A stretch of DNA of 64,000 bases from Oscillospiraceae bacterium (GCA_910574995.1 CAJTCS010000007.1:124001-188000), one strand, 5' to 3'. Shown: positions 16,581-25,612, counted from the first letter of the stretch. The notes: generated by a model from the sequence alone, not told the origin. Numbers and translations: made by a program.

Positions 16581-17075
16581 ATGGCGATTCGGAATATTGT
16601 CACAGAAGGAGACCCCATCCTGGGGAAGCCGTGCCGCCGGGTGGAAAAGTTTGACGCCCGGCTGCACCAGTTGATAGACGACATGCGGGAGACCCTGGCC
16701 GACGCCCAGGGCGCGGGCCTGGCGGCCCCCCAGGTGGGGGTATTGCGGCAAATCTGCGTAGTGGACGCGGTGGAAGGGGACGGGCCGGTTGAGCTTGTCA
16801 ACCCGGAAATCCTCTATGAGGAAGGGGAGCAGACCGGCCCCGAGGGCTGCCTGTCTTTCCCCGACCAGTGGGGGCTGGTCACCCGCCCCATGCGGGTGAC
16901 GGTGCGGGCCCAGGACCGGTACGGCCAGTGGTTCCAAATGGACGGGGAAGAGCTGTGCGCCCGGTGCTTCTGCCATGAGATAGACCACCTGCACGGGGCC
17001 GTGTTCCTGCAAAAGATGAGCCGCCGGCTTACCACCGAGGAGGTGGAGTCCGGGTCCTGGGCAGAGGGGGATTAG
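16581..17075 (+). CDS. def: Peptide deformylase
   Basis: Metal hydrolase removing the formyl group from nascent N-terminal methionine. All three family motifs are present: GAGLAAPQ (residues 44-51), EGCLS (88-92, Cys is a metal ligand) and HEIDH (132-136). 164 aa is normal for a type 1/3 enzyme. The ATG at 16581 follows GAGGAAAGGAAAG. fmt starts 2 bp after the stop, so the formylation/deformylation pair is co-translated. Confidence 0.97.
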   Translation: MAIRNIVTEGDPILGKPCRRVEKFDARLHQLIDDMRETLADAQGAGLAAPQVGVLRQICVVDAVEGDGPVELVNPEILYEEGEQTGPEGCLSFPDQWGLVTRPMRVTVRAQDRYGQWFQMDGEELCARCFCHEIDHLHGAVFLQKMSRRLTTEEVESGSWAEGD

Positions 17076-17076
17076 C

Positions 17077-17997
17077 ATGCGCATTATCTTTATGGGCACG
17101 CCGGATTTTGCCGTGCCCTCTTTGCAAATGCTGCTGGACCGGGGGCATGAAGTCTGCGCCGTGTTCACCCAGCCGGATAAGCCAAAAGGGCGGGGGCATA
17201 AGCTGCAGCCGCCGCCGGTAAAGGAATTGGCCCAGAAGCACGGGCTGCCCGTGTACCAGCCCGCCACCCTGCGGGACGGGCAGGTACAGCGGGATATAGC
17301 CGCCCTGGGGGCCGACGCAGTGGTGGTGGTGGCCTATGGCAAGCTGCTGCCCCCAGCGGTGTTGGAAGCCCCCCGGCTGGGCTGCGTGAACGTGCACGGC
17401 TCTTTGCTGCCCCAATACCGGGGGGCCGCGCCCATTCAGTGGGCGGTGCTCAACGGCGACAAGGCCACCGGCGTTACCACCATGTTCATGGCCCAGGGCA
17501 TGGACACAGGGGACATATTGTTAAAGGCTGAAACGCCGGTGGGGCCCGAAGAGACAGCCGGCGAACTCTTTGACCGGCTAAAGCTGCTGGGGGCAAAGCT
17601 GCTGGGGGAAACCTTGGAAAAGCTGGAACAAGGGGCGCTCACGCCCATCCCCCAAAAAGAGGAAGAAGCCACCCGGGCCCCCATGCTCACCAAGGAGATG
17701 GCCCGGGTCGATTGGGCAAGGCCCGCCCAACAGGTACATGACTGGATCCGGGGGCTGAACCCATGGCCCTGCGCGGTATGCAGCTTGGAGGGCAGGCGGC
17801 TGAAGCTGCTGGCTTCCCAGGTGGTAGGGGCCCAGGGCGCGCCTGGGGAGGTGCGGGCTGTAGACGGGGAACTGGTGGTGTGCTGCGGCCAAGGCGGGCT
17901 GCGCGTTACCCAGCTGCAAACCCCAGAGGGCAAGCGGATGTCTGGGAAAAGCTATCTGTTGGGACGCCCGGTGCAGGCTGGGGCGCGGATGGGATAA
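17077..17997 (+). CDS. fmt: Methionyl-tRNA formyltransferase
   Basis: Transfers a formyl group from 10-formyl-THF to initiator Met-tRNA. The N-terminal Rossmann-like start IIFMGTPDFAVPSLQ and the catalytic block HGSLLPQYRGAAPIQWA (near residue 108) are diagnostic; a C-terminal OB-like domain follows after about residue 205. 306 aa is usual. It directly follows def. Confidence 0.97.
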   Translation: MRIIFMGTPDFAVPSLQMLLDRGHEVCAVFTQPDKPKGRGHKLQPPPVKELAQKHGLPVYQPATLRDGQVQRDIAALGADAVVVVAYGKLLPPAVLEAPRLGCVNVHGSLLPQYRGAAPIQWAVLNGDKATGVTTMFMAQGMDTGDILLKAETPVGPEETAGELFDRLKLLGAKLLGETLEKLEQGALTPIPQKEEEATRAPMLTKEMARVDWARPAQQVHDWIRGLNPWPCAVCSLEGRRLKLLASQVVGAQGAPGEVRAVDGELVVCCGQGGLRVTQLQTPEGKRMSGKSYLLGRPVQAGARMG

Positions 17998-18018
17998 AAC
18001 ATTTCAGGGAGTGTGTGT

Positions 18019-19350
18019 ATGGCGGATTCGGCCAGGGCTGCCGCGCTGCGGGCCCTTTTACAGGTGGAGGAAAACGCGGGCTATTCCAACATCGTGTTGG
18101 ATAAGGCGCTGAAGGCCTCGGTCCTTACGGGCCGGGATAGGGCGCTGGCTGCCGCCATTTTCTATGGGGTGCTGGAGAAGCGCCTGTCCCTGGATTATTT
18201 CCTGCAGCCCTGCCTGCGAGACCCTGGGAAAAGGCCAGAGGCGCCTGTTTGGGAGGCAATGCGCTGCGGCGCATATCAGCTGCTGTACATGGACCGGGTG
18301 CCGGACCGCGCCGCTGTGAACGAGACGGTAGAGGCGGTGAAGGCCGTTGGCAGGGGGAAATATGCCGGGCTGGTCAACGGGGTGCTGCGGGGGCTGCTCC
18401 GCGGGAAGCCCGGTCTGGCCTTGCCACAGGGGGATTCCCCCCGGGCCTGGGCCGTGCGGTATTCTGTGCCAGAGCCCCTCATCCGCCTTTGGATGGGGGC
18501 CTATGGCCGGGCGGCTGCCGGGCGGCTGCTGGAAGCTTTCCAGGGGAAGGCCGGGCTGTATGTGCGGGTAAACCCCCTGAAAACCACCGGTGCGGCCTTA
18601 CGGGAAGGGCTGGCCGGGCAGGGCATAGCCTGTACCCTGCTGGAGGCCCCGGCCGGTGCGGCACTGCTGGAAAACAGCGGCCCCCCGGCGGCGCTGCCCC
18701 AGTTTGCGCAAGGGAAGTTCCACGTACAGGACCTTTCCGCCCAATGGGTGTGCCAAGTGGTATCCCCCCAGCTCGGGGAGGCTGTCTGCGACTGCTGCGC
18801 CGCACCTGGGGGGAAAAGCTTTACCCTGGCCCAGATGATGGGCGGCACAGGCACGGTTTACGCCCTGGACCTGTATAAGGGCCGGGTGGGGCTGATACGG
18901 GAAGGGGCCCGGCGCCTGGCCCTTCCCAACATACAGGCCCAGGCCCACGACGCTTTGCAGGGCTTCGAAGGCTTCCCCCTTTTCGACCGGGTGCTGTGCG
19001 ACGTGCCCTGTTCGGGCTTTGGGGTCATCCGCCGGAAACCGGAGATACGCTATAAGGGGTTAGATTCCCTGCGGGGCCTGCCAGACCTGCAATATGGCAT
19101 ACTGTGCAAGGCGGCGGAGGCCCTGAAGCCAGGGGGGCTGCTGGTGTACGCCACCTGCACGCTGAACCCCGCCGAGAATGGCCAGGTGGCCGGGCGCTTC
19201 CTGGAGGAAAACCCAGGCTTTTCCCCCCAGGCTTTCTCCCTGCCAGGCGTGCGCCGGGAGGTCCAGGAACCGGGCCATATGCTTACTATGCTGCCATTTT
19301 CAGGGGCCTCGGACGGCTTCTTTGCGGCGGCATTCCGGAAAAAGGGATAA
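18019..19350 (+). CDS. rsmB: 16S rRNA (cytosine-C5) methyltransferase
   Basis: Methylates C967 (E. coli numbering) of 16S rRNA using S-adenosylmethionine. A NusB-like RNA-binding domain (residues 1-~140) precedes the methyltransferase domain. Motif I is CDCCAAPGGKSFTLAQMM; the catalytic cysteines are in DVPCSGFGVIRRKPEIR and YATCTLNPAENGQV. ATG at 18019 follows GGGAG by 7 bp and is preferred over the in-frame GTG at 18013. Length 443 aa is usual. Confidence 0.95.
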   Translation: MADSARAAALRALLQVEENAGYSNIVLDKALKASVLTGRDRALAAAIFYGVLEKRLSLDYFLQPCLRDPGKRPEAPVWEAMRCGAYQLLYMDRVPDRAAVNETVEAVKAVGRGKYAGLVNGVLRGLLRGKPGLALPQGDSPRAWAVRYSVPEPLIRLWMGAYGRAAAGRLLEAFQGKAGLYVRVNPLKTTGAALREGLAGQGIACTLLEAPAGAALLENSGPPAALPQFAQGKFHVQDLSAQWVCQVVSPQLGEAVCDCCAAPGGKSFTLAQMMGGTGTVYALDLYKGRVGLIREGARRLALPNIQAQAHDALQGFEGFPLFDRVLCDVPCSGFGVIRRKPEIRYKGLDSLRGLPDLQYGILCKAAEALKPGGLLVYATCTLNPAENGQVAGRFLEENPGFSPQAFSLPGVRREVQEPGHMLTMLPFSGASDGFFAAAFRKKG

Positions 19351-19356
19351 GGGGCG

Positions 19357-20394
19357 GTGGATGTGGGAAAGACAGATATAAAGTCCCTGACGCTGGGGGA
19401 AATAGGCGCGCAGTTTGCCGGCATGGGCCTGCCACGGTTCCGGGCAGGGCAGGTGTTCCGCTGGCTTAGCCGGGGCGCGGGCAGCTTTGAGGGGATGTCC
19501 GACCTGCCCTTGCCTCTGCGGCAGCAGTTGGACGGGGAATACCGCATCACCTCCGCTGTTGTGGCCCGGAAACAAGTGTCAAAGCTGGATGGCACCGTGA
19601 AGTACCTGTTCCGGCTTTGGGACGGGGAATATGTAGAGTCTGTCCTGATGCGCTACCGCTACGGCCTTTCCCTGTGCGTCTCCACCCAGGTGGGGTGCAA
19701 GATGGGCTGCGGCTTTTGTGCCACAGGCAAAAGCGGGTTTTTGCGGGACCTTTTGGCTGGGGAAATATTATCCCAGGTGCAGTCCGCGTCGATAGATAGT
19801 GGAGAGCGTATCTCCCACATCGTTTTGATGGGCATGGGGGAGCCCCTGGACAATTATGAAAATGTGCTGCGTTTTTTAGAGCTGGCCACCTGTAAAGAGG
19901 GCATAAATATAGGTATGCGCAGCATATCCCTTTCTACCTGTGGGATCGTGGATAAGATATACGACTTGGCTGGCAAGCGCCTGCAGCTGACGCTTTCCGT
20001 CTCTTTGCACGCGCCCAACGACGCCATACGCTCCCGTACCATGCCCATAAACCGGAAATGGGGCGTCGACGAGCTTTTAAAGGCCTGCCGCTATTACGCC
20101 CGGGAGACAGGCAGGCGGGTCTCGTTTGAATACGCCTTGATCGCCGGCGTGAACGACAGCGTCCAGTGCGCCCAAGAGCTGGCCGGGAAGCTGCGGGGCA
20201 TGCCCGCCCACGTAAACCTCATCCCCGTCAACGACGTGACGGGCACAGGCTACCGGAAAAGCGGCGTCCCCCAGCAGAAGCGGTTTGCCGCTGTTCTAGA
20301 GGGGAAGGGTATCGCCGCCACGGTGCGGCGCACCTTGGGCGCGGATATAGACGCCTCTTGCGGGCAGCTGCGGCGCAGGCAGGAAGCTACGTAA
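19357..20394 (+). CDS. rlmN: Dual-specificity 23S rRNA/tRNA adenine-C2 methyltransferase
   Basis: Radical-SAM enzyme that methylates C2 of A2503 in 23S rRNA and A37 of some tRNAs. The CxxxCxxC cluster motif is CKMGCGFC at residues 114-121, with VLMGMGEPLDNYENV and ISLSTCGIV downstream and the catalytic C-terminal Cys in DIDASCGQL. The start is GTG at 19357 or the better-spaced GTG at 19363; an ATG at 19361 is out of frame. It follows rsmB by 6 bp. Confidence 0.95.
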   Translation: MDVGKTDIKSLTLGEIGAQFAGMGLPRFRAGQVFRWLSRGAGSFEGMSDLPLPLRQQLDGEYRITSAVVARKQVSKLDGTVKYLFRLWDGEYVESVLMRYRYGLSLCVSTQVGCKMGCGFCATGKSGFLRDLLAGEILSQVQSASIDSGERISHIVLMGMGEPLDNYENVLRFLELATCKEGINIGMRSISLSTCGIVDKIYDLAGKRLQLTLSVSLHAPNDAIRSRTMPINRKWGVDELLKACRYYARETGRRVSFEYALIAGVNDSVQCAQELAGKLRGMPAHVNLIPVNDVTGTGYRKSGVPQQKRFAAVLEGKGIAATVRRTLGADIDASCGQLRRRQEAT

Positions 20395-20529
20395 AACACA
20401 GGTTTTTTTAACCTGCGCGGGGTATGGCTTGGCCCGCGTCCCGGTGCTGGGCGTGGGGAAGTTTTTGGGGATTCCAATGGCTGCCGGGGGCAAGGGCCGG
20501 CGGCTGGAAAGATAAAGGAGGGAACAGGC

Positions 20530-21270
20530 ATGAGGGTGGATTATGCCACAGATGTAGGCGCTGTTCGAAAAAGCAACCAGGATGCGTGCCAGTGCGGGCT
20601 CTTCCCCCAGGGCGGCGCCTGGGCTGTTGTGTGCGACGGCATGGGCGGCGCCAACGGCGGGAACGTGGCCAGCAGCGTAGCCCTTTCGCAGATACGGGAC
20701 TACCTTCTGGCGGGGTACCGGGAGGGCCTGAGCGAAGGTAGCATGAAAAGCCTGATGCTCAATGCCGTGCGCCGCGCCAACGACGCGGTGTACCAAATGT
20801 CCGTAGAACAGCCGGAGCTGCGGGGCATGGGCACCACGGCGGTGGTGCTGGTGGCCGAGAAGGATGCGCTGCATGTGGTGCACGTGGGGGACAGCCGGGC
20901 CTACATCTGCAACCAGTGCGGGCTAACACAGATCACAGAGGACCATTCCTATGTGCAGGACCTGGTGAACTTTGGGGAGATCACCCGGGAGGAGGCCCGC
21001 CGGCATCCCCGGCGGAACATCATCACCCGGGTGCTGGGCGTGCACGAGACCGTGCGGCCCGATTATACCAGCTGCGCCTTTGCCCCTGGGGACAGGGCGG
21101 TGGCTTGCTCGGACGGGCTGAGCAGCTATATGGACGATGGCATCATGGAAGGCTACATCCAGCGTTACGGCGGGGACGGCCGGGAGCTGACAAAGCAGAT
21201 GATACAATATGCGTTGGACTGCGGCGGCTCGGACAACATCACGGTTGCTGTGGTGGAGAACGGGAATTGA
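20530..21270 (+). CDS. prpC: PP2C-family Ser/Thr protein phosphatase (Stp/PrpC)
   Basis: Metal-dependent phosphatase that reverses phosphorylation by the adjacent kinase. Motifs: TDVGAVRKSNQDA, VVCDGMGGANGGNVAS (metal-binding Asp), MGTTAVV, HVGDSRAY and GGSDNITVAVV. 246 aa, cytoplasmic. ATG follows AAAGGAGGGAA. The 135-bp gap after rlmN contains only an AGGTT/AACCT hairpin at about 20400. The phosphatase-kinase-rsgA order is the conserved Firmicutes arrangement. Confidence 0.95.
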   Translation: MRVDYATDVGAVRKSNQDACQCGLFPQGGAWAVVCDGMGGANGGNVASSVALSQIRDYLLAGYREGLSEGSMKSLMLNAVRRANDAVYQMSVEQPELRGMGTTAVVLVAEKDALHVVHVGDSRAYICNQCGLTQITEDHSYVQDLVNFGEITREEARRHPRRNIITRVLGVHETVRPDYTSCAFAPGDRAVACSDGLSSYMDDGIMEGYIQRYGGDGRELTKQMIQYALDCGGSDNITVAVVENGN

Positions 21271-21303
21271 CCCCACTTCGGAAAGAAAGGTTTGGTAGGA
21301 TAT

Positions 21304-23346
21304 ATGGACGATAAGTTTATCGGCAAACGATTGGACGGCAAGTATGAGATACATGAGCTTTTGGGCATGGGGGGGATGGCCTGTGTATACAGGGCCTATG
21401 ACCGCATGGAAGACCGCTGGGTGGCCATCAAGATCCTGAAGGAGGAGCTGGCTGACAATAGCGATTTCCTCCGCCGTTTCCGCAACGAGGCCAAGGCCAT
21501 CACGCTGCTTTCCCATCCCAATATCGTCGAGGTGTACGACGTCAGCTTTGGCGACCGGCTGCAATATATCGTGATGGAGTATATCGACGGCATCTCCCTG
21601 AAGCAATATATCGAGCAGGAGGGCTCTGTCCGCTGGAACGAAGCCGTGCACTTCACCACCCAGATCCTCCTGGCCCTAGAGCATGCCCATGCTAAGGGGA
21701 TCATCCACCGGGACGTCAAGCCCCAGAACATCATGCTGCTGCAGGACGGTACCATCAAGGTGGCTGATTTTGGCATCGCCCGTTTCTCCCAAAGCGAGAC
21801 CCAGACCATGACCGACAAGGCCATTGGCTCTGTGCATTATATCGCCCCCGAGCAGGCCCGGGGGGATTATATTACCGATAAGGCCGACATCTATTCCTTG
21901 GGCGTGGTGCTGTATGAGATGCTGACCGGGCGGCTGCCCTTTGTGGCGGAAAACGCGGTCTCGGTGGCGCTGATGCAGCTGCAGGCAAAGCCTGCCATGC
22001 CCCGGGAGGTCAACCCCTCCTTGCCCCGGGGGCTAGAGCAGATCACTATGAAAGCCATGGAAAAGAACCCCATAGACCGCTTCCAGTCGGCCGGGGAGAT
22101 GCTGGACGACCTGGAACGCTTCCGGCGCAACCCCAACATCATGTTCCAGTATGACCTGCAGACCCACCAGAACTACGACGCGGCCCGTTCCATGGACGCC
22201 TACGACAACAGCCGGTTCACGCCCAGCTATGACGACAGCTATGAGTATGAGGAGGAATATGTCCGGGCCCGCCGCGGGGCCCGTGGGGCCATGGCCGTGA
22301 AGGGCGTCCTGGTGGCGCTGATCCTGGTGGGCCTGGCGGTAGGGGCCGTGTGGCTGCTGAACAACTGGGAGAAACTGGCCGAGGGCGATGAAAAGGACAA
22401 CGTCCAGCTGGAGATGCCCCTTTTAGAGGGCAAGCTTTATGAAGATGTGATGGCCGACCGCCAATATACCGACAATTTCACCTTCAAAACCACCGAGGGC
22501 AACGACCCAGATAAGCAGCCTGGGGAAATCCTGAAGCAGACCCCCAACGCAGGCATCATGGTGAAAAAGGGCCGGCAGGTAGAGCTGATGATCAACGGGA
22601 AGGTGGAGAAGAAAACCGTGCCCGAGATGACCGGTTACTCTGAGGCCGACGCCATTGCCCTGTTGAAGCAATACAACCTGAACTATAAGACAGAAAGCGT
22701 AGCCAGCGACGATGTGGAGGTGGGCAAGGTGGTGGCCACCGACCCCCAGTCTGGCACAGAGGTGGACGAGGGTACGGTAGTCACCCTGAAAGTAAGCAAA
22801 GGCCCGGCCAAGAAAAAGGTGCGCGTGCCCGGGAACCTGAAAGGGCAGCTGGTGTATAACGCCACCGCCGCCATAGAGGACGCGGGCCTTACCGTGGGCA
22901 GCATCACCTATGACGACAACAGCGAAGAATCCAAAGATATCGTCATCAGCGTCAGCCCCGATTCCGGCTCGGAGGTCTCAGAGGGGGCTACAGTGGACCT
23001 GATCGTCAGTTCAGGCAAGGGGTCTACCAAGACGCTTTCCAAGGCTATCCCGCTGCCCACAGATGTGGACCAGGACGTGGCCTTGCGGGTATACCGCAAC
23101 GGCGCTGTAGTAGGGGATGTGACGGTCAACCCCTCTATGGCCGGCAGCTACAGCCTGGAGTTCAGCGGTACCTCTGGCCAGGACACGGTGGTAGTTACCC
23201 TGGACGGCCAGGACTATATGTACCTTACCTTCAACTTTGACACCGGCGACGAGCCCTCCATCGACCAGACCTTCGACTTCTCCCCCTCTACAGGCGGCGG
23301 GGAGCAAGGGACAGAGGACGGCGGCTCGGAAGAAGGCGGGGAGTAG
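21304..23346 (+). CDS. prkC: PASTA-domain Ser/Thr protein kinase (PrkC/StkP type)
   Basis: Membrane kinase sensing muropeptides/cell-wall fragments and controlling growth and, in Bacillus, spore germination. Kinase domain at residues 1-~270: LLGMGGMACVY glycine loop, VAIKIL lysine, HRDVKPQN (near residue 135) and DFGIAR. A transmembrane helix (VKGVLVALILVGLAVGAVWLL) lies near residues 328-350. Three PASTA repeats follow, then a Ser/Gly/Glu-rich end. ATG at 21304 is likeliest; an in-frame TTG at 21292 is possible. Confidence 0.95.
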   Translation: MDDKFIGKRLDGKYEIHELLGMGGMACVYRAYDRMEDRWVAIKILKEELADNSDFLRRFRNEAKAITLLSHPNIVEVYDVSFGDRLQYIVMEYIDGISLKQYIEQEGSVRWNEAVHFTTQILLALEHAHAKGIIHRDVKPQNIMLLQDGTIKVADFGIARFSQSETQTMTDKAIGSVHYIAPEQARGDYITDKADIYSLGVVLYEMLTGRLPFVAENAVSVALMQLQAKPAMPREVNPSLPRGLEQITMKAMEKNPIDRFQSAGEMLDDLERFRRNPNIMFQYDLQTHQNYDAARSMDAYDNSRFTPSYDDSYEYEEEYVRARRGARGAMAVKGVLVALILVGLAVGAVWLLNNWEKLAEGDEKDNVQLEMPLLEGKLYEDVMADRQYTDNFTFKTTEGNDPDKQPGEILKQTPNAGIMVKKGRQVELMINGKVEKKTVPEMTGYSEADAIALLKQYNLNYKTESVASDDVEVGKVVATDPQSGTEVDEGTVVTLKVSKGPAKKKVRVPGNLKGQLVYNATAAIEDAGLTVGSITYDDNSEESKDIVISVSPDSGSEVSEGATVDLIVSSGKGSTKTLSKAIPLPTDVDQDVALRVYRNGAVVGDVTVNPSMAGSYSLEFSGTSGQDTVVVTLDGQDYMYLTFNFDTGDEPSIDQTFDFSPSTGGGEQGTEDGGSEEGGE

Positions 23347-23354
23347 CCGCGCCT

Positions 23355-24269
23355 ATGGAATACCGGGAACTGGATGGGCTGGTATTGAAATGCGTGGGGG
23401 GGTTCTACACGGTGGAAACCCCCCAGGGGTTGTACACGGTTACGGCCCGGGGGCGCTTCCGTAAGGAAGGCGTGTCCCCCTATGCGGGCGACCGGGTGCG
23501 GATCTCGGTGACAGAGGCAGACCGGACTGGGGCGCTGGTGGCCATCGGCCCCCGGAAAAACGGCCTGGTCCGCCCGCCCCTGGCAAACCTGGACAGGCTA
23601 TTCGTGGTGTGCGCCGCCCGCGACCCGGTCCCTGTGCCTTTGCTCATTGACAAGGCTGTAGCGGCGGCGGAGCTCTCTGGCATCGAGCCGGTGGTGGTGT
23701 TCACCAAGGCGGACCTGTCCGGCCGTTCGGTGGGGCCGCTTTTGGAAGGCTACCGCCTGGCTGGGCTTGCGTGCTGCCTCACCTCCTCCGTCACTGGCGA
23801 GGGGGTAGAAGAGATAAGGGGCTTGCTGCGGGGGCGGGTTTCCGCTTTCATGGGTAACTCTGGGGTAGGCAAATCTACCCTGTTAAACGCCCTGTTCCCA
23901 GAGCTGGGCCTGAAGACAGGGGAGGTCAGCCAGAAGCTGGGCCGGGGCCGCCACACCACCCGGGAGGTAGAGCTTTACAAGCTGGCTGGGGGCGGCTATG
24001 TGGCGGATACCCCGGGCTTTTCCACTTTTGACCTGGCCCGTTACCGCTTGACAGATAAAGAGCAGCTGATACATGGCTTTCGGGAAATGGCCCCTCTCGG
24101 AGGGGATTGCCAGTTCAGTTCTTGCTCCCATACCTGTGAAAAGGGCTGTGCCGTCCTGCAGGCCGTCAGGCAGGGCCAGGTGGCGCGCTCCCGCCACGAA
24201 AGCTATGTACAAATGTATCAAGAGATAAAGGATGTCAAACAATGGCAGCAGAAAAAAGGGAATGTATGA
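23355..24269 (+). CDS. rsgA: Ribosome small-subunit-dependent GTPase A
   Basis: Circularly permuted GTPase for late 30S maturation. An OB-fold N-terminus (KCVGGFYTVETPQG) is followed by the permuted G motifs: FTKADL (G4), then GNSGVGKSTLLN (G1) near residue 166 and DTPGFS (G3). A zinc knuckle CxxxxCxHxxxxxC is visible in CQFSSCSHTCEKGC. 304 aa. It begins 8 bp after prkC and overlaps thiN. The rpe gene that commonly sits between rsgA and thiN in Firmicutes is missing here. Confidence 0.96.
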   Translation: MEYRELDGLVLKCVGGFYTVETPQGLYTVTARGRFRKEGVSPYAGDRVRISVTEADRTGALVAIGPRKNGLVRPPLANLDRLFVVCAARDPVPVPLLIDKAVAAAELSGIEPVVVFTKADLSGRSVGPLLEGYRLAGLACCLTSSVTGEGVEEIRGLLRGRVSAFMGNSGVGKSTLLNALFPELGLKTGEVSQKLGRGRHTTREVELYKLAGGGYVADTPGFSTFDLARYRLTDKEQLIHGFREMAPLGGDCQFSSCSHTCEKGCAVLQAVRQGQVARSRHESYVQMYQEIKDVKQWQQKKGNV

Positions 24270-24952
24270 TCATTGGCGCGTCGCCTGTCAAGGGCGGGCG
24301 CGTGTTCAAGGAATTCGACGCTTCACAGTACTATGTCATCTGCGCAGACGCGGGCTATGAGACCGCCATACAGAACGGCGTCCAGCCGGACTTGATCGTA
24401 GGGGATTTCGATTCGGCCAAAGCCCCGCCGCCAGAGAACGTGAAACGCATGACCCTCCCGGTGGAAAAGGACGTGACCGACACCATGTTCGCGGTGATGA
24501 AGGGCCTGGCCAAGGGTTACCGGGATTTCGTCTTGCTGGGGTGCCTGGGCGGGGCCCGGTTCGACCATACCTTGGCTAACCTGGAGGTGCTGCGCTTCCT
24601 GCGGGACCATGGGGGCAGGGGCTTCCTGGCGGACGACTGTACAAAGGTATTTATGCTGTACGATGAAAAGCTTACCATCACTGGCATGAAGGGGGCTACA
24701 GTATCTGTGTTCCCTTATGGGTGCTCCAGCTGCAATGTGAGTTATACCGGGCTGCGATATCCCCTTAGCCGGGAGGACCTGACAGTTGGGGGCTTGGTGA
24801 TGGGGGTAAGCAACTGCATCACCGCCGACCGGGCGGTCATCCGGGTGCACATGGGTACGGCCCTTGTGGTGGTATACCAAGACGAACCCCAGGCCCCTCC
24901 CCGTGAGGAAAAAGCACGGGGCAGGCGGGGCGCGAAGTCCGCGGCTGTATAA
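24242..24952 (+). CDS. thiN: Thiamine diphosphokinase
   Basis: Converts thiamine to thiamine diphosphate with ATP. Motifs: ICADAGYETAIQNGVQPDLIVGDFDS, the DVTDTMFAVMKGL block and LGCLGGARFDHTLANL. Two starts are possible: ATG at 24242 inside rsgA (28-bp overlap), or ATG at 24266 behind AAAAAAGGGA forming an ATGA overlap with the rsgA stop. Protein alignment with family members slightly favours the longer form. The basic Ala/Arg-rich tail after about residue 215 is extra. Confidence 0.93.
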   Translation: MAAEKRECMIIGASPVKGGRVFKEFDASQYYVICADAGYETAIQNGVQPDLIVGDFDSAKAPPPENVKRMTLPVEKDVTDTMFAVMKGLAKGYRDFVLLGCLGGARFDHTLANLEVLRFLRDHGGRGFLADDCTKVFMLYDEKLTITGMKGATVSVFPYGCSSCNVSYTGLRYPLSREDLTVGGLVMGVSNCITADRAVIRVHMGTALVVVYQDEPQAPPREEKARGRRGAKSAAV

Positions 24953-25113
24953 AAGGCCCCAGAAACGTGGCCCCCGGTTTCCCGGAAAGGCCTCCCGCAA
25001 GGGGTAACACATTTTTGCCTTCTTGTATATACTGTACTATCGGGCGGGGGAAACGCCGCCCAGAGCAGCAGCCCCAGCGCCCCAGGAAGGGGCGGGGGAA
25101 GGGAGGCAAGGCC

Positions 25114-25287
25114 ATGCATAAACCGAATTTCCAAAAGTCCTGCTTCAAGAATTACCAATGCCGCTGTATGTGTACGGTGTGCTTTGGGCTTGGGATGTCC
25201 CTTTCCTGCTTCTGCCCCGCTGGGCTCACCTTGTTCCTGTGTGCGGTGATCATGGTGGCGCTGGGCATTTCCCTGTTACGGAATTGA
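25114..25287 (+). CDS. Small Cys-rich membrane protein (57 aa) upstream of spoVM
   Basis: ATG at 25114 is preceded by GGGAGGCAAGGCC. The N-terminal half is rich in cysteine (CFKNYQCRCMCTVCFG, six or seven Cys in all) and the second half is a hydrophobic segment (LTLFLCAVIMVALGISLL) ending in RN, so a single-span membrane protein is likely. I do not recognise a named family. It sits between thiN and spoVM, 16 bp before the latter, and so may share its expression. Confidence 0.7.
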   Translation: MHKPNFQKSCFKNYQCRCMCTVCFGLGMSLSCFCPAGLTLFLCAVIMVALGISLLRN

Positions 25288-25303
25288 ATGGAGGCGTGTG
25301 CAG

Positions 25304-25393
25304 ATGAAGGTAGTCGTATTGGAAAAGCGCAAGGGTTTTGTGGGCTTCGTTTTGCGGAAGGTCTATGGTATCCGCAAGGTGCAGGACGTCTGA
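25304..25393 (+). CDS. spoVM: Stage V sporulation protein SpoVM-like peptide (29 aa)
   Basis: The peptide starts MKVVVLEKRKGFVGFVLRKV. It matches the layout of B. subtilis SpoVM (26 aa): MK at the start, a Lys/Arg-rich N-part, a short amphipathic helix with Gly at position 14, and an R-K pair near the end. SpoVM sits on the convex forespore membrane and recruits SpoIVA to build the coat. GGAGG lies 9 bp before the ATG. In B. subtilis spoVM lies directly downstream of thiN, which supports the call. The proline at position 9 of the Bacillus peptide is not present here. A strong terminator follows 100 bp later. Confidence 0.8.
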   Translation: MKVVVLEKRKGFVGFVLRKVYGIRKVQDV

Positions 25394-25495
25394 CGGGAAT
25401 GGGGTGTGGCCGGCACATGTGAAAAACTTTGCGTTTCACAACGGCAAAGCGACGGCCCATAGGGCAGCCGTTTGTTCCAGAACATAAGCTCTGCG

Positions 25496-25528
25496 GCCTG
25501 CCGGGGAAGACCCGGCGGGCTTTTTTTT
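25496..25528 (+). terminator. Intrinsic terminator after the spoVM cluster
   Basis: GCCTGCCGGG (25496-25505) pairs with CCCGGCGGGC (25511-25520), loop GAAGA, followed by eight T. It ends the long plus-strand block. Confidence 0.9.
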
Positions 25529-25551
25529 GCCCATAAGTTGGATGTACGCAA

Positions 25552-25585
25552 AACAGGAGGCGGGCTGTGGCCAGCCTGCCTCCTG
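25552..25585 (-). terminator. Intrinsic terminator for the minus-strand CNNM gene
   Basis: ACAGGAGGC-GGGCTG pairs with CAGCC-TGCCTCCTGT around TGGC. On the minus strand the hairpin is followed by TTTTG, 28 bp after the stop of the gene at 25613. Confidence 0.75.
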
Positions 25586-25612
25586 TTGGGAAGCCCTATG
25601 TTATGCGCCGGT

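Noticed and set aside
24953-25113. Sigma-type promoter for the 57-aa ORF
   Set aside because: TTGCCT and TATACT/TACTAT occur but spacing is wrong (7 or 14 bp), so no promoter is listed.
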